64,000 nt of DNA, from the NCBI RefSeq assembly GCF_023923225.1, contig NZ_CP099489.1:3286001-3350000 (forward strand). Direction: 5' to 3'. The position numbers and the translations under genes were made by a program. This document shows, one piece after another, positions 1 to 10,510 of this stretch (the stretch's first letter is position 1; each line of letters starts with the position of its first letter). The notes under the pieces are model-generated. The model had not been told where the DNA came from. It made no database searches and was given only the letters and a program-made list of their open reading frames with translations. Origin of the DNA: Ornithinimicrobium faecis. GTDB taxonomy: Bacteria; Actinomycetota; Actinomycetes; Actinomycetales; Dermatophilaceae.

Positions 1-322
1 TCCGGCGACCGAGCGCGTCATACAGGGCCTTGCGCGTGGTGTTTCCCTCGTCGTCGCCGGGTGCCTCCTTGGCCGCCGCGATCAGGACGCGCACCGGGCC
101 CCAGGCCCTGTCGAGCATCGCTCGGTAGTCCGCGTCCAGGTCACGGCCCTCGTTGAGGACGGACAAGCTCATCACCGACCAGGTGATGTCCAGGTCGCGG
201 ACCTGTTGGGCCTCCATCAGCCAGCGGGAGGTCATCCAGGCCCACGGGCAGGCCGGGTCGAACCACATCTCGGCCCGGGTGGCGCCCTCACGGGGCGAAG
301 TGTTTGAAGTCGGGGTGCTCAT
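1..322 (-). CDS. DsbA-like thiol-disulfide reductase, mycothiol-dependent nitroreductase (Rv2466c) family, 3' part missing
   Basis: The gene starts at an ATG at 322 and runs off the left edge, leaving about 107 N-terminal codons. The beginning of a thioredoxin fold is visible: a beta strand WFDPACPWAW carrying a Cys-Pro-Trp active-site start, followed by a helix (TSRWLMEA) and a second strand (ITWSVMSLSVLNE). This layout is typical of the actinobacterial DsbA/FrnE-like family that includes the mycothiol-dependent reductase Rv2466c of Mycobacterium tuberculosis. The second active-site position is Ala (CPWA), so only one cysteine is seen, as in many family members. It is divergent from pepN, 75 bp away. 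Exact substrate is unknown. Confidence 0.75.
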   Translation of the reverse strand, partial: MSTPTSNTSPREGATRAEMWFDPACPWAWMTSRWLMEAQQVRDLDITWSVMSLSVLNEGRDLDADYRAMLDRAWGPVRVLIAAAKEAPGDDEGNTTRKALYDALGRR

Positions 323-397
323 GGCACCATCGTTGCACCGAAGGCGTCGCGAACGAACGCGGCCCTCGCCACCACCCGCAGAGCACAGGAGCCTTGC

Positions 398-2995
<2,598 letters not shown>

Positions 2996-3006
2996 CCCAA
3001 AAAATA

Positions 3007-3117
3007 GGGAGGTTTCGTACACCCCACCCGCCTTTTCAGGGAGGTTTCGTACACCCCGCCCGACTTTTCAGGGAGGTTTCGTACACCCACCCGCCTTTCA
3101 GGGAGGTCTCGCACAGC
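3007..3117. repeat. 32-bp iterated intergenic repeat, four units (locus A)
   Basis: Four near-identical copies of a unit beginning AGGGAGGTTTCGTACACC start at 3007, 3039, 3070 and 3100, spaced 32, 31 and 30 bp, joined by a pyrimidine-rich spacer ending CTTTTC. They begin 11 bp after the pepN stop. The fourth unit is degenerate (GGTCTCGCAC). Related units occur at 21765-21840, 21957-22005 (reverse) and 35438-35487. No unit is palindromic and no long ORF is convincing here. Confidence 0.9.
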
Positions 3118-3178
3118 CCTCGCTGGCGCGGAGGATGGGTCCGCTCCCGGGGTGAGGCAACCACTCGGCATACCGGAA

Positions 3179-3209
3179 GGCCCCGCACCTCACACAGAGG
3201 TGCGGGGCC
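3179..3209. terminator. Bidirectional terminator between pepN and malQ
   Basis: A perfect 13-bp GC-rich stem (GGCCCCGCACCTC paired with GAGGTGCGGGGCC) with a 5-base loop sits in the convergent gap 15 bp from the malQ stop. T-runs are weak (CCGTTCCC on the plus side), as is common in high-GC actinobacteria. It probably serves both genes. Confidence 0.85.
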
Positions 3210-3224
3210 GTTCCCGTCCCCTGC

Positions 3225-5384
3225 TCAGGCCTCGCGCGAGACCGTCCGAGCGAGCCGGCGGGCCGAGCGCCAGGCAAAGAGCTCCTCGAGCATGACCGGG
3301 CGGCCCTCGGTGCCGGCGAGCGGGACCCGCCAGTTGGGATACTCCTCGTCCGTGCCGGGCTGGTTGATGACGCGGGTGTCCTGGGCCAGGTCACTGACCG
3401 AGACGCCGATCAACTTGGAGGCGGTGAACCCGAGGAACCGGTGCAGCGCCTCGACCTGCTCGGCGACCGAGGCACCCTCGCGCACCAGCCCGCGGCGCCG
3501 CAGGTCGGCCAACACCTCCCCGCGGGCGGCCTCGTCGGCGGCCTTCTCCTCCTCCAGCGACCGGTCAAGCAGCCCGAGGGAGTGCCGCAGGTCGACGTGC
3601 ACGCCAGCCAGGTAGCCGGCGGTCGGCGGCAGGTCGTGGGTGGTCACGGTGGCCAGGCACAGCTCGCGATAGTTCTCCGGCGGAACCAGCCCGCCCCCGC
3701 CGTCCCAGTCCCGCTCGAACCACAGGATGGACGTGCCGAGGATGCCGGACTCGGTGAGATAGTCACGCACCCACGGCTCGACGGTCCCGAGGTCCTCTCC
3801 GACCACGACCGCCCCGGCCCGGTGGGCCTCGAGCATGAGTATGCCGATCATCGCCTCGTGGTCGTAGCGCACGTAGGTGCCCTCCCCGGCCGAGGTCCCC
3901 TCCGGGATCCACCAGAGGCGGAACAGACCAATGACGTGGTCGACCCGCAGCCCGCCGGCATCACGCAGGACGGCCCGGATCATCTCGCGGTAGGGCGCGT
4001 AGCCGAGCTCGGCTAGCTTGTCCGGACGCCACGGCGGTTGCGACCAGTCCTGACCGAGCTGGTTGTACTGGTCGGCGGGGGCCCCCACGGTGACGTTGCG
4101 GGCGAGGGCGTCGCCCAGGGCCCAGGTGTCCGCCCCGTGCGGGTGCACCCCGACCGCCAGGTCGTGGAAGATGCCCAAGCGCATGCCGGTGTCGGTGACC
4201 TCGCGCTGCACCGTGGCGAGCTGCTCCGCCAGGATCCACTGCAACCAGCAGTGGAACTCGACCTCCGCAGCGTGCTCCTCCCGGAACTTCTCGACGGCTG
4301 CACCGCGTGGGTCCTGGAACTGCTCCGGCCACTCCCGCCAGTCAGACCCGTGCAAGCCGAACAGGGCGGCCCACACTGCGTAGTCGACCAGTCCCTGCCC
4401 CTCCCGCTCCACGAAGGCGTGAAAGGCCCGCTCACGCCGGACCGATCGGGCCTGCCGAAAGACCATCCGCAGGGCGGCCTCCTTGACGACCCACACCGCG
4501 TCGCGCTCGAGGAAGTCGAGCTCGTTGAAGCGCTGGGCATCATCGGCGTGCCACTCGACCAACTGACGCTCGGCGGCCGAGAGGTAGGCGACCTCGGGCA
4601 CGTCCTCGACCCGGATATAGATCGGGTTGACGAACCGCCGCGTCGTCGGCAGATAGGGCGAGGGCTCCATGGGCGGGTGCGGTTCGGCCGCGTGCAGCGG
4701 GTTGACCAGCGCAAAGTCCGCGCCCAGTCCGGCAGCCCACGCACCGAGATCAGCCAGGTCAGCCAAGTCGCCCGTCCCCCAGGAACGGCGCGAACGCATC
4801 GCATAGAGCTGGGTCATCACGCCCCACGCCTGCTCGCCATCGCGCTGCAGGAACTCGGGCAGCTCGAGCTTGGCGGGCGCCACGACCAGGGGCATCGTGT
4901 GCGCGGTCGGACTGGCCGTGGAGGCACCCTGCGTGGACGTCTCCTGCGCGCGCACCTCGACCGTGTGCCAGCCCAACGGCAGTGAGTCGGACAGCTGCAC
5001 CTCAAACTGGCTGAGCGTGCGGCCGTCGACCTGCTTGTTGACCGCACCGCGCGTGTGCGCGACCTCCACGACGCCGTCACCCTCGAGGACGATTCGCACG
5101 GTGAACTCGGTCTTGGCGGGCAGGTGGACGGGGAGGCGGTGTGCGGTGCCAGCCCGCATGACCGCGACCGGTGGCAGGACTCGTCGCCATGGGTCCTCGT
5201 GCAGGGCAACCAGGCCCGCCTTGATCTGCTCGTCGTCGGCCGCGGGGACGCCGAGGGCCTCCAGCACCGCTCTGATCGTTGACTCCTCGACCTCTCGGTG
5301 ATGGCCCTGCCAGTCCCAGAACTCGGTCGCCACCCCGTGCCCCTGAGCGAGCTCAGCAAGGTGGGTGGGCAGAGCAGATGTCAC
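3225..5384 (-). CDS. malQ: 4-alpha-glucanotransferase (amylomaltase, GH77)
   Basis: This 719-residue enzyme transfers alpha-1,4-glucan chains between malto-oligosaccharides in glycogen and maltodextrin metabolism. GH77 motifs are in order: NPLHA, RVDHVIG with nucleophile Asp482, GEDLGTV with acid/base Glu530, and TTHDLP with stabiliser Asp584. The long N-terminal region of about 150 residues is typical of actinobacterial and enteric MalQ. I chose the GTG at 5384 because a GAGAGG ribosome-binding site precedes it and conserved sequence begins there; the frame stays open 25 codons further upstream. It converges on pepN and diverges from the mscS-type gene. A GH13 glucosidase about 13 kb away could share substrates. 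Confidence 0.93.
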   Translation of the reverse strand: MTSALPTHLAELAQGHGVATEFWDWQGHHREVEESTIRAVLEALGVPAADDEQIKAGLVALHEDPWRRVLPPVAVMRAGTAHRLPVHLPAKTEFTVRIVLEGDGVVEVAHTRGAVNKQVDGRTLSQFEVQLSDSLPLGWHTVEVRAQETSTQGASTASPTAHTMPLVVAPAKLELPEFLQRDGEQAWGVMTQLYAMRSRRSWGTGDLADLADLGAWAAGLGADFALVNPLHAAEPHPPMEPSPYLPTTRRFVNPIYIRVEDVPEVAYLSAAERQLVEWHADDAQRFNELDFLERDAVWVVKEAALRMVFRQARSVRRERAFHAFVEREGQGLVDYAVWAALFGLHGSDWREWPEQFQDPRGAAVEKFREEHAAEVEFHCWLQWILAEQLATVQREVTDTGMRLGIFHDLAVGVHPHGADTWALGDALARNVTVGAPADQYNQLGQDWSQPPWRPDKLAELGYAPYREMIRAVLRDAGGLRVDHVIGLFRLWWIPEGTSAGEGTYVRYDHEAMIGILMLEAHRAGAVVVGEDLGTVEPWVRDYLTESGILGTSILWFERDWDGGGGLVPPENYRELCLATVTTHDLPPTAGYLAGVHVDLRHSLGLLDRSLEEEKAADEAARGEVLADLRRRGLVREGASVAEQVEALHRFLGFTASKLIGVSVSDLAQDTRVINQPGTDEEYPNWRVPLAGTEGRPVMLEELFAWRSARRLARTVSREA

Positions 5385-5461
5385 GTGGGTGCCTCTCGAG
5401 TTGGTCTGGGTTGTCGGGCCAGTCTGCCAGTCGCGGCAGCCTGGTTTGCGACACTGCACGT

Positions 5462-6340
5462 ATGCCGTTCACCTCCTGGTCCGAATTCGGCACCTGGCTG
5501 CTGGGGGCACCCCTGCTGGTGGTGCTCACCATCCTGCTCGCCCTGGTCGCCCGCTGGCTCGCCCATCGGGCGATCCGGGGGGTGGTCGATAACGCGGTCA
5601 AGCGCGCCGACGAGAAGCGCATGAACACCGGCGAGCGGCTGCTCGGCGTCGATGCCGAGCGGCGGCGGCAACGGGCGCTGACCATGGGGTCACTGCTCAA
5701 GAGCGTGGCGACCTTCGTCATCGCGACCATCGCGGTCCTGACCGTGATGTCGCTGATCGGGTTGCCACTCGGACCGTTGCTCGCCAGCGCCGGCGTGGGC
5801 GGCGTGGCCCTCGGTTTCGGCGCCCAGTCGCTGGTCAAGGACTTCCTGTCGGGCATCTTCATGATCGTTGAGGACCAATACGGCGTCGGCGACATGATCG
5901 ACACCGGCGAGGCGGTCGGCGTCGTCGAGGAGGTCTCGCTGCGCGTGACCCGACTGCGGGACCTGACCGGCGTCGTGTGGTTCATCCGCAACGGCGAGAT
6001 CATCCGGATCGGCAACCAGAGCCAGGGCTGGGCGATGGCCTCCATCGACCTGCAGGTTGCCGCCACGGAGAAGCCGTCTGTGGTCATCCCCATCATCGAG
6101 CGCGTGCTCGAGGAGTATTACGCCGATCCCGAGGTCAAGGGCAAGGTCCTAGAGCCGCCCACCGTCGGCGGGGTCGACTCGGTGGCTGCCGGCGCCATGA
6201 CGATCCGGGTCTTCGCCAAGTGCGTGCCCGGACAACAGTGGGGCGTTCCCCGTCAGATCCGCGAGAAGGCCAAGGTCGCCTTCGACGCCGAGGGCATCGC
6301 CCTGCCCCCCGTCCCCTTTGGCCCCACCCCTACCCCCTAG
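5462..6340 (+). CDS. Small-conductance mechanosensitive channel (MscS family)
   Basis: This 292-residue inner-membrane protein should open under membrane tension to release solutes in hypo-osmotic shock. Predicted membrane segments lie near residues 14-34, 80-102 and 105-130; the last is the Gly/Ala-rich pore helix (SAGVGGVALGFGAQ). The conserved beta-domain signature follows (DFLSGIFMIVEDQYGVGDMI) and then the alpha/beta C-terminal domain. The start is the ATG at 5462, 77 bp from the divergent malQ start; no strong ribosome-binding site is visible. The initiation region itself carries the GTATGCC heptamer enriched in this window. The gene ends directly in the repeat region at 6342. Confidence 0.9.
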   Translation: MPFTSWSEFGTWLLGAPLLVVLTILLALVARWLAHRAIRGVVDNAVKRADEKRMNTGERLLGVDAERRRQRALTMGSLLKSVATFVIATIAVLTVMSLIGLPLGPLLASAGVGGVALGFGAQSLVKDFLSGIFMIVEDQYGVGDMIDTGEAVGVVEEVSLRVTRLRDLTGVVWFIRNGEIIRIGNQSQGWAMASIDLQVAATEKPSVVIPIIERVLEEYYADPEVKGKVLEPPTVGGVDSVAAGAMTIRVFAKCVPGQQWGVPRQIREKAKVAFDAEGIALPPVPFGPTPTP

Positions 6341-6341
6341 A

Positions 6342-6618
6342 TCGACCGAGCGCGCGGGGTTGCGAAATCTGACCCCACCGAGCGCACGGCGCGGCGAGAT
6401 CTGACCCCACCGAGCGCACGGGCTCCGAAGACCCGAGTATGCCGAGGTGTTCACAGATGTGGACCAGCGTCACTGGGTCAGTGGTCTAGGACGCGACAGC
6501 GCCACACCGCGCGCCCGGTCAGGTCCACGACCGCCACACCGCGCGCCCGGTCAGGTCCACGACCACCACACCGCGCGCCCGGTCGGGTCTAGGACCGACG
6601 CCCCGCGCGCTCGGTCGA
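6342..6618. repeat. Inverted pair of 32-bp tandem-repeat arrays
   Basis: A perfect 18-bp inverted repeat (TCGACCGAGCGCGCGGGG at 6342-6359 and its complement at 6601-6618) bounds this intergenic block. Inside each end lie iterations of a 32-bp unit. On the left the core ACCGAGCGC recurs at 6345, 6377 and 6409. On the right units beginning CCACACCGCGCGCCCGG start at 6502, 6534 and 6566. The right units are degraded reverse complements of the left units, so the whole could fold into a long cruciform or hairpin. The 60-bp centre (about 6435-6500) is unique and carries one GTATGCCGAG. No gene is convincing here. Confidence 0.9.
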
Positions 6619-6626
6619 GATTTCAT

Positions 6627-6654
6627 TATAAAGAACTCTTGCGCAAGAACTCTT
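6627..6654 (+). promoter_or_regulatory. Tandem operator and likely -10 region for the ArsR-type regulator
   Basis: Two identical copies of AAGAACTCTT at 6631-6640 and 6645-6654 are separated by GCGC, giving a centre TTGCGCAA. Each half is itself 8/10 palindromic. A TATAAA hexamer at 6627-6632 abuts the first copy and could be the -10 element. This AT-rich island stands out in very GC-rich DNA 20 bp before the regulator start, so autoregulation is likely. Confidence 0.65.
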
Positions 6655-6673
6655 TAGGATGCATTATGGAGGC

Positions 6674-7246
6674 ATGACCTCACACGACCAGAGCATCAGT
6701 GACCCCGAGCGCATCCGCGCCCTGGCGCACCCTGTGCGGCTGGAACTGCTCGACTTCCTCGCCGACGTGGAGGACGCGACGGCGACTCAGTGCGCCGAGC
6801 ACATCGACGAGTCGGTCGCCAGTTGCTCCTTCCACCTGCGGATGCTGCACAAGCACGGCTTCATCGAGCGCGCGGAGTCCCGCGGCAGGGAGAAGCCGTG
6901 GCGGGTGGTTAAGGGCGGCTACGACCTGCGCCCCCGGCCCGAGCAACCGGGCTCGGCCGTGGCCGTCTCCGAGGTCGCCTCACTCTTCCTGACCCGGGAG
7001 TCCGAGCGGATCCGCGGGTTCCTCTCCCAGTTTCAGCACGAGGACCACGAGTGGACGGAGGCGACGACTCTGACGTCGGGCTCGTTCTGGGCCACCGCCG
7101 AGGAGGCAGCACTGTTCTGCAAGGACCTGCGCAACCTGACCGAACGCTTCGCCGGTCGATCGGAAGACCCGACCCTGCGTCCCGAGGGCGCCCGTCTGAT
7201 GCGCACGTTCAGCGTCGTCAACCCCGACCCGGAGGCCCAGCGATGA
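6674..7246 (+). CDS. ArsR-type winged-helix transcriptional regulator
   Basis: This 190-residue protein begins with an HTH_20/ArsR-like winged helix (residues about 8-85; RIRALAHPVRLELLDFL, then the recognition helix in DESVASCSFHLRMLHKHGFI). The C-terminal 100 residues are helical and of the type found in actinobacterial regulators paired with MFS exporters. The cysteine in the recognition helix is not part of a clear metal site. The ATG at 6674 has TGGAGG just upstream; an in-frame ATG 15 bp earlier lacks one. The stop overlaps the MFS start by ATGA, so it probably represses its own operon through the AAGAACTCTT operator. The ligand is unknown. Confidence 0.85.
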   Translation: MTSHDQSISDPERIRALAHPVRLELLDFLADVEDATATQCAEHIDESVASCSFHLRMLHKHGFIERAESRGREKPWRVVKGGYDLRPRPEQPGSAVAVSEVASLFLTRESERIRGFLSQFQHEDHEWTEATTLTSGSFWATAEEAALFCKDLRNLTERFAGRSEDPTLRPEGARLMRTFSVVNPDPEAQR

Positions 7247-8499
7247 GCGCCACGCCACAGGCCGCTCCCCCCAGACGGCGCCGCGGCCCAGCGGCCCTGC
7301 AGAGCCCCGGCTTCCGCCGCCTCACCACCGCCTGGGTCTTCACCAACCTCGCCGACAGCGCGCTCTATCTGATGCTCGCGGTCTGGCTCAAGGACCTGAC
7401 CGGCTCCGACGCCGCGGCTGCCCTCACCTTCGCGATGATGGGCCTCCCGGCCCTGCTCGCGCCTTTCCTCGGGCAGCTCGCCGACCGATTCTCCCGCAAG
7501 CGGACGCTGGTGGCGGCCAATGTCATCGTCGCGGCCGTCGTGCTCACCCTGCTGCGGGTCGACGACGGGAGCCAGATCGTGTGGATCTATGCCGTCGTGC
7601 TCGTCTATGCCGCCGTCTCCTATCTGACCGCGGCCGCACAGTCCGGCCTGGTGCGCGACCTGCTCCCCGACGACCAGCTCGCCTCGGGCAACGGGCTGCT
7701 GTCCAGCATCGACCAGTCCCTGCGCCTGGTCTCGCCACTGCTGGGTGCGGCTCTGTATGCCGTGTGGGGACCGCATGCGGTCGTCCTCCTGACGGCCATC
7801 GCTTTCCTCATCGCTGCGGGCCTGCTGACCACCGTCCGCGTCACCGAGTCCGAGCCGGAGACTGCGGAGGAGCGCGGCAGCTACTGGACCGAGCTCACCG
7901 CTGGCTTCCGGCACCTGGCCGCCCTGCCCGTGCTCGGCCGGCTCACCATCATCCTGGCGATCGCCTTCGGCGTCACCGGTCTGGTCAATGTCGCAATCTT
8001 CCCGATCATCGAGCAGGGCCTCGGGCTGCCACCAGAGGCACTCGGGCCACTGACCAGCCTGCAGGGCATCGGGGCAGTCGTCGCGGGACTGACCGCTGCC
8101 ACCGTGATCGGCCGGTGGGGTGAGGTGCGGGTGTTCGCGATCGGCGTCACCCTCCTGGCCCTCGGGATGGCCCCGACGATGACCTCCAGCCTCCCCGCGG
8201 TGCTCGTGGGGCTGGCGGCGGTCGGCTTCGGGGTCACCTGGACGGTCGTCTCCTTCATCACGCTGCGCCAGCGCCTGACCCCGCCGCGGCTGCAGGGCCG
8301 CACCGGCGCGGCCACCGCCATCGCGATCAACCTCCCGCAGACCCTGGTGACACTCGTCGGGGCCGCGATCCTCGGACTGGTCGACTACCGCCTGATGATC
8401 GTGGTGACCGTGGTCCTGGCCCTCGGCTCCCTGCTGCTCCTGCCGCGCTCGCAGCGGGATTCGGCACCCACGCCCGCTCCTGAGACACTGGCCGGGTGA
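7243..8499 (+). CDS. MFS transporter, drug-exporter type
   Basis: This 418-residue protein has about twelve predicted transmembrane helices, with a charged cytoplasmic N-terminus (APPRRRRGPAALQ) and the MFS loop 2-3 motif in variant form (GQLADRFSRKRTL, residues about 78-90). It belongs to the EntS/macrolide-efflux-like group often controlled by an adjacent ArsR-family regulator. Its start overlaps the regulator stop and its stop overlaps the haemoglobin start, so the three genes are translationally coupled. The substrate cannot be read from the sequence. Confidence 0.85.
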   Translation: MSATPQAAPPRRRRGPAALQSPGFRRLTTAWVFTNLADSALYLMLAVWLKDLTGSDAAAALTFAMMGLPALLAPFLGQLADRFSRKRTLVAANVIVAAVVLTLLRVDDGSQIVWIYAVVLVYAAVSYLTAAAQSGLVRDLLPDDQLASGNGLLSSIDQSLRLVSPLLGAALYAVWGPHAVVLLTAIAFLIAAGLLTTVRVTESEPETAEERGSYWTELTAGFRHLAALPVLGRLTIILAIAFGVTGLVNVAIFPIIEQGLGLPPEALGPLTSLQGIGAVVAGLTAATVIGRWGEVRVFAIGVTLLALGMAPTMTSSLPAVLVGLAAVGFGVTWTVVSFITLRQRLTPPRLQGRTGAATAIAINLPQTLVTLVGAAILGLVDYRLMIVVTVVLALGSLLLLPRSQRDSAPTPAPETLAG

Positions 8500-8897
8500 G
8501 CCAGGCAGAGTTGGAGCAGCAGGAGACCTACTACGACCGCGTCGGCGGCCACGAGACCTTCGTCAAGCTGGTCCACGAGTTCTACAAGGGGGTCGCGACC
8601 GACGAGCCCCTGCGCGAGCTCTATCCCGAGGAGGACCTGGGCCCGGCTGAGGAGCGGCTGCGGCTGTTCCTGGAACAGTACTGGGGTGGCCCCAAGACCT
8701 ACTCGGAGACCCGCGGCCACCCGCGGCTGCGGATGCGGCACGTCGACTACAAGGTGACCCCGACCCAGCGCGACCGCTGGCTCAAGCACATGAATGCCGC
8801 CATCGACACCCTCGAGCTGGCTCCGCTGGACGACGAGCTCATGCGCGGCTACATGGCGCACGCCGCCAACTTCATGATCAACGCCGAGGACGACTGA
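8496..8897 (+). CDS. glbO: Group II truncated haemoglobin (GlbO/trHbO type)
   Basis: This 133-residue haem protein matches group II truncated globins: TYYDRVGG near the start, the Tyr-containing B helix (HEFYKGV), and the F-helix signature GHPRLRMRH with proximal His75, followed by a Trp at the G8 region (RDRWLKHM). Actinobacterial GlbO proteins bind O2, CO and NO and are implicated in respiration or redox defence. It starts with GTG overlapping the MFS stop by 4 bp, so it seems to belong to the ArsR-MFS operon, and is followed 8 bp later by an alpha/beta hydrolase. Confidence 0.92.
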   Translation: MSQAELEQQETYYDRVGGHETFVKLVHEFYKGVATDEPLRELYPEEDLGPAEERLRLFLEQYWGGPKTYSETRGHPRLRMRHVDYKVTPTQRDRWLKHMNAAIDTLELAPLDDELMRGYMAHAANFMINAEDD

Positions 8898-8905
8898 CCG
8901 ACCGT

Positions 8906-9883
8906 ATGCCGAGGCACCGGCCCCCGGACGACTCACCTGAGGCGTCGGGCTTCACTGCGGCGGACCGCCGCTACGAGCGGCACGTCCGCCCACTCCCGCA
9001 CCCGGTGCGACGAAGCCGCGAGGACTGGGTCTGGCGGGACCGCGACGGGCGGGCGCAGTGGCTGCTTAACGTCGAGCACGTGGGCGCTGACGACGCACCG
9101 GTCCGTGTGATCCTGGTCCACGGCGCGGGCGGCAACGCCGCGGCAATGTGGCCGTTCGCCGCGCACCTGAGCCTGCTGGGGACACGCGTCACCGTGGTCG
9201 ATCTGCCGGGCTACGGTCGCAGTCGGCAAGTGCGCGGGCGGCCCGGCAGCGTGCGCTATCCGGACTGGCAGCAGGTCCTCATCGACCTGGTGCACGGTGA
9301 GGCCGATGATCGTCCCCTGGTCCTGGTCGGCGCCAGCATGGGCGGGATGCTCGCGCTCGACACCGCCGCTGTCACTGACCTGGCTGACCGGGTGATCGTG
9401 ACCTGTCTGCTGGACGTCACGCATCCGAAGGTCCGGGCGGGTGTCGTGCGGTGGCGCTGGCTGACGCTCGGCCTCCCCCTGCTCCACCTGGCCCGCGGCC
9501 CGCTGGCGCGGGTGCCCATCCCGATCCGCTGGCTGACGCCGATGGCGACGATCTCCAACTCCCCCGGCCTGGCCGCCGAGGTGCTGCGCGCCCCTCGAGG
9601 CGGCGGAGGCTCAATGCCGTTGGGGTGGTTCCGCACCTTCCTGGCGAGCGGCCCCGCCGTGCCACCTGAGGAGGTCAGCCAGCCCCTCGGCATACTGCTG
9701 CACCCGGGCGAGGACCGGTGGACCGCACCGGAGCTGAGCGAGGACTTCCTGGCCAGGCTGGCCGCGCCCACGCGGTCGGTCCGCCTCGCCGGTTGCGGGC
9801 ACTTCCCGGTCGAGGAGCCCGGCTTCCAGCAGTTGCTTGATGAGGTGGCCGCCGAGTTGTCCGCGCTGCGGGGCGGCACCTGA
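8906..9883 (+). CDS. Alpha/beta-fold hydrolase
   Basis: This 325-residue protein shows the alpha/beta hydrolase landmarks: the oxyanion HGAGG motif at residues 72-76, the nucleophile elbow GASMGG with Ser144, an acid in the region HPGEDRW and the catalytic His in AGCGHFPVEEPG. The fold suggests an esterase or lipase-like enzyme without defining a substrate. The first 40 residues are polar and poorly conserved. The ATG at 8906 lies inside a copy of the GTATGCCGAG motif, so a later start cannot be excluded. It is the last gene of the ArsR-MFS-globin group. Confidence 0.8.
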   Translation: MPRHRPPDDSPEASGFTAADRRYERHVRPLPHPVRRSREDWVWRDRDGRAQWLLNVEHVGADDAPVRVILVHGAGGNAAAMWPFAAHLSLLGTRVTVVDLPGYGRSRQVRGRPGSVRYPDWQQVLIDLVHGEADDRPLVLVGASMGGMLALDTAAVTDLADRVIVTCLLDVTHPKVRAGVVRWRWLTLGLPLLHLARGPLARVPIPIRWLTPMATISNSPGLAAEVLRAPRGGGGSMPLGWFRTFLASGPAVPPEEVSQPLGILLHPGEDRWTAPELSEDFLARLAAPTRSVRLAGCGHFPVEEPGFQQLLDEVAAELSALRGGT

Positions 9884-9931
9884 GGCAACCTTTTGGGCAG
9901 CCACCGGGTCGAGTGGGCAAGGGAGGTCACG

Positions 9932-10510
9932 ATGACACGACGCACCAGCCGGGGGAAGACACCAGCGCCGCCACCAGGCTTCACCGAGTTCGTGGTGGGG
10001 CGCAGCGGCTCGCTGTTCCGCACCGCTGTCCTGCTCACCCGGGACCCGCACTCGGCCCAGGACCTGCTCCAGACCGCCCTCACCAAGGTGTGGCGCAACT
10101 GGGACCGCATCCAGGGTGAGCCGGAGGCCTACACCCGCCGGATCATCCTCAACCAGTTCCTCACCGACCGTTCCCGGCGGTGGACCGGCGAGCACCCGAC
10201 CGAGTTCCTGCCGGAGGAGCCGGTGCACAACCGCCTGGAGCGGGTCCCGGACGACCCGGCTCGCGTAGTCACCGACCGCGAGACGCTGTCCGACGCGATC
10301 GGCACGCTGCCGCCACGGCAGCGGGCCGTGATCGTCCTGCGCTACTTCCACGACCTGAGCGAGGTCCAGATCGCCGAGGCGATGGGGACCAGCACCGGCA
10401 CGGTCAAGTCGCAACACAGCAAGGCCCTGGCGGCCCTGCGCATTAGCGAGCACCTGGAGGACGCTCCGAGCATCGGAGCCCCCTCCGCCATCGGGAGGGA
10501 AGAGGCATGA
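9932..10510 (+). CDS. ECF RNA polymerase sigma factor, SigE family
   Basis: This 192-residue protein has sigma region 2 at about residues 14-85 (SLFRTAVLLTRDPHSAQDLLQTALTKVWRNW) and region 4 at about 110-165 (TLPPRQRAVIVLRYFHDLSEVQIAEAMGTSTGTVKSQ), the pattern of the actinobacterial SigE-family ECF sigma factors. The ATG at 9932 follows a GGGAGG ribosome-binding site. The stop overlaps the next gene by ATGA, which pairs it with a membrane-anchored protein that may act as its anti-sigma factor or envelope sensor. The promoter consensus it reads is unknown. Confidence 0.92.
   Translation: MTRRTSRGKTPAPPPGFTEFVVGRSGSLFRTAVLLTRDPHSAQDLLQTALTKVWRNWDRIQGEPEAYTRRIILNQFLTDRSRRWTGEHPTEFLPEEPVHNRLERVPDDPARVVTDRETLSDAIGTLPPRQRAVIVLRYFHDLSEVQIAEAMGTSTGTVKSQHSKALAALRISEHLEDAPSIGAPSAIGREEA

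Noticed and set aside
3007..3117. CRISPR array at the 32-bp repeats
   Set aside because: Units follow each other with only short, similar spacers and no unique spacer sequence, and no cas genes occur. The same applies to 6342-6618.
4038..4985. A 315-codon plus-strand frame inside malQ
   Set aside because: It is antisense to a well-supported GH77 gene and has the composition expected from a high-GC shadow frame.
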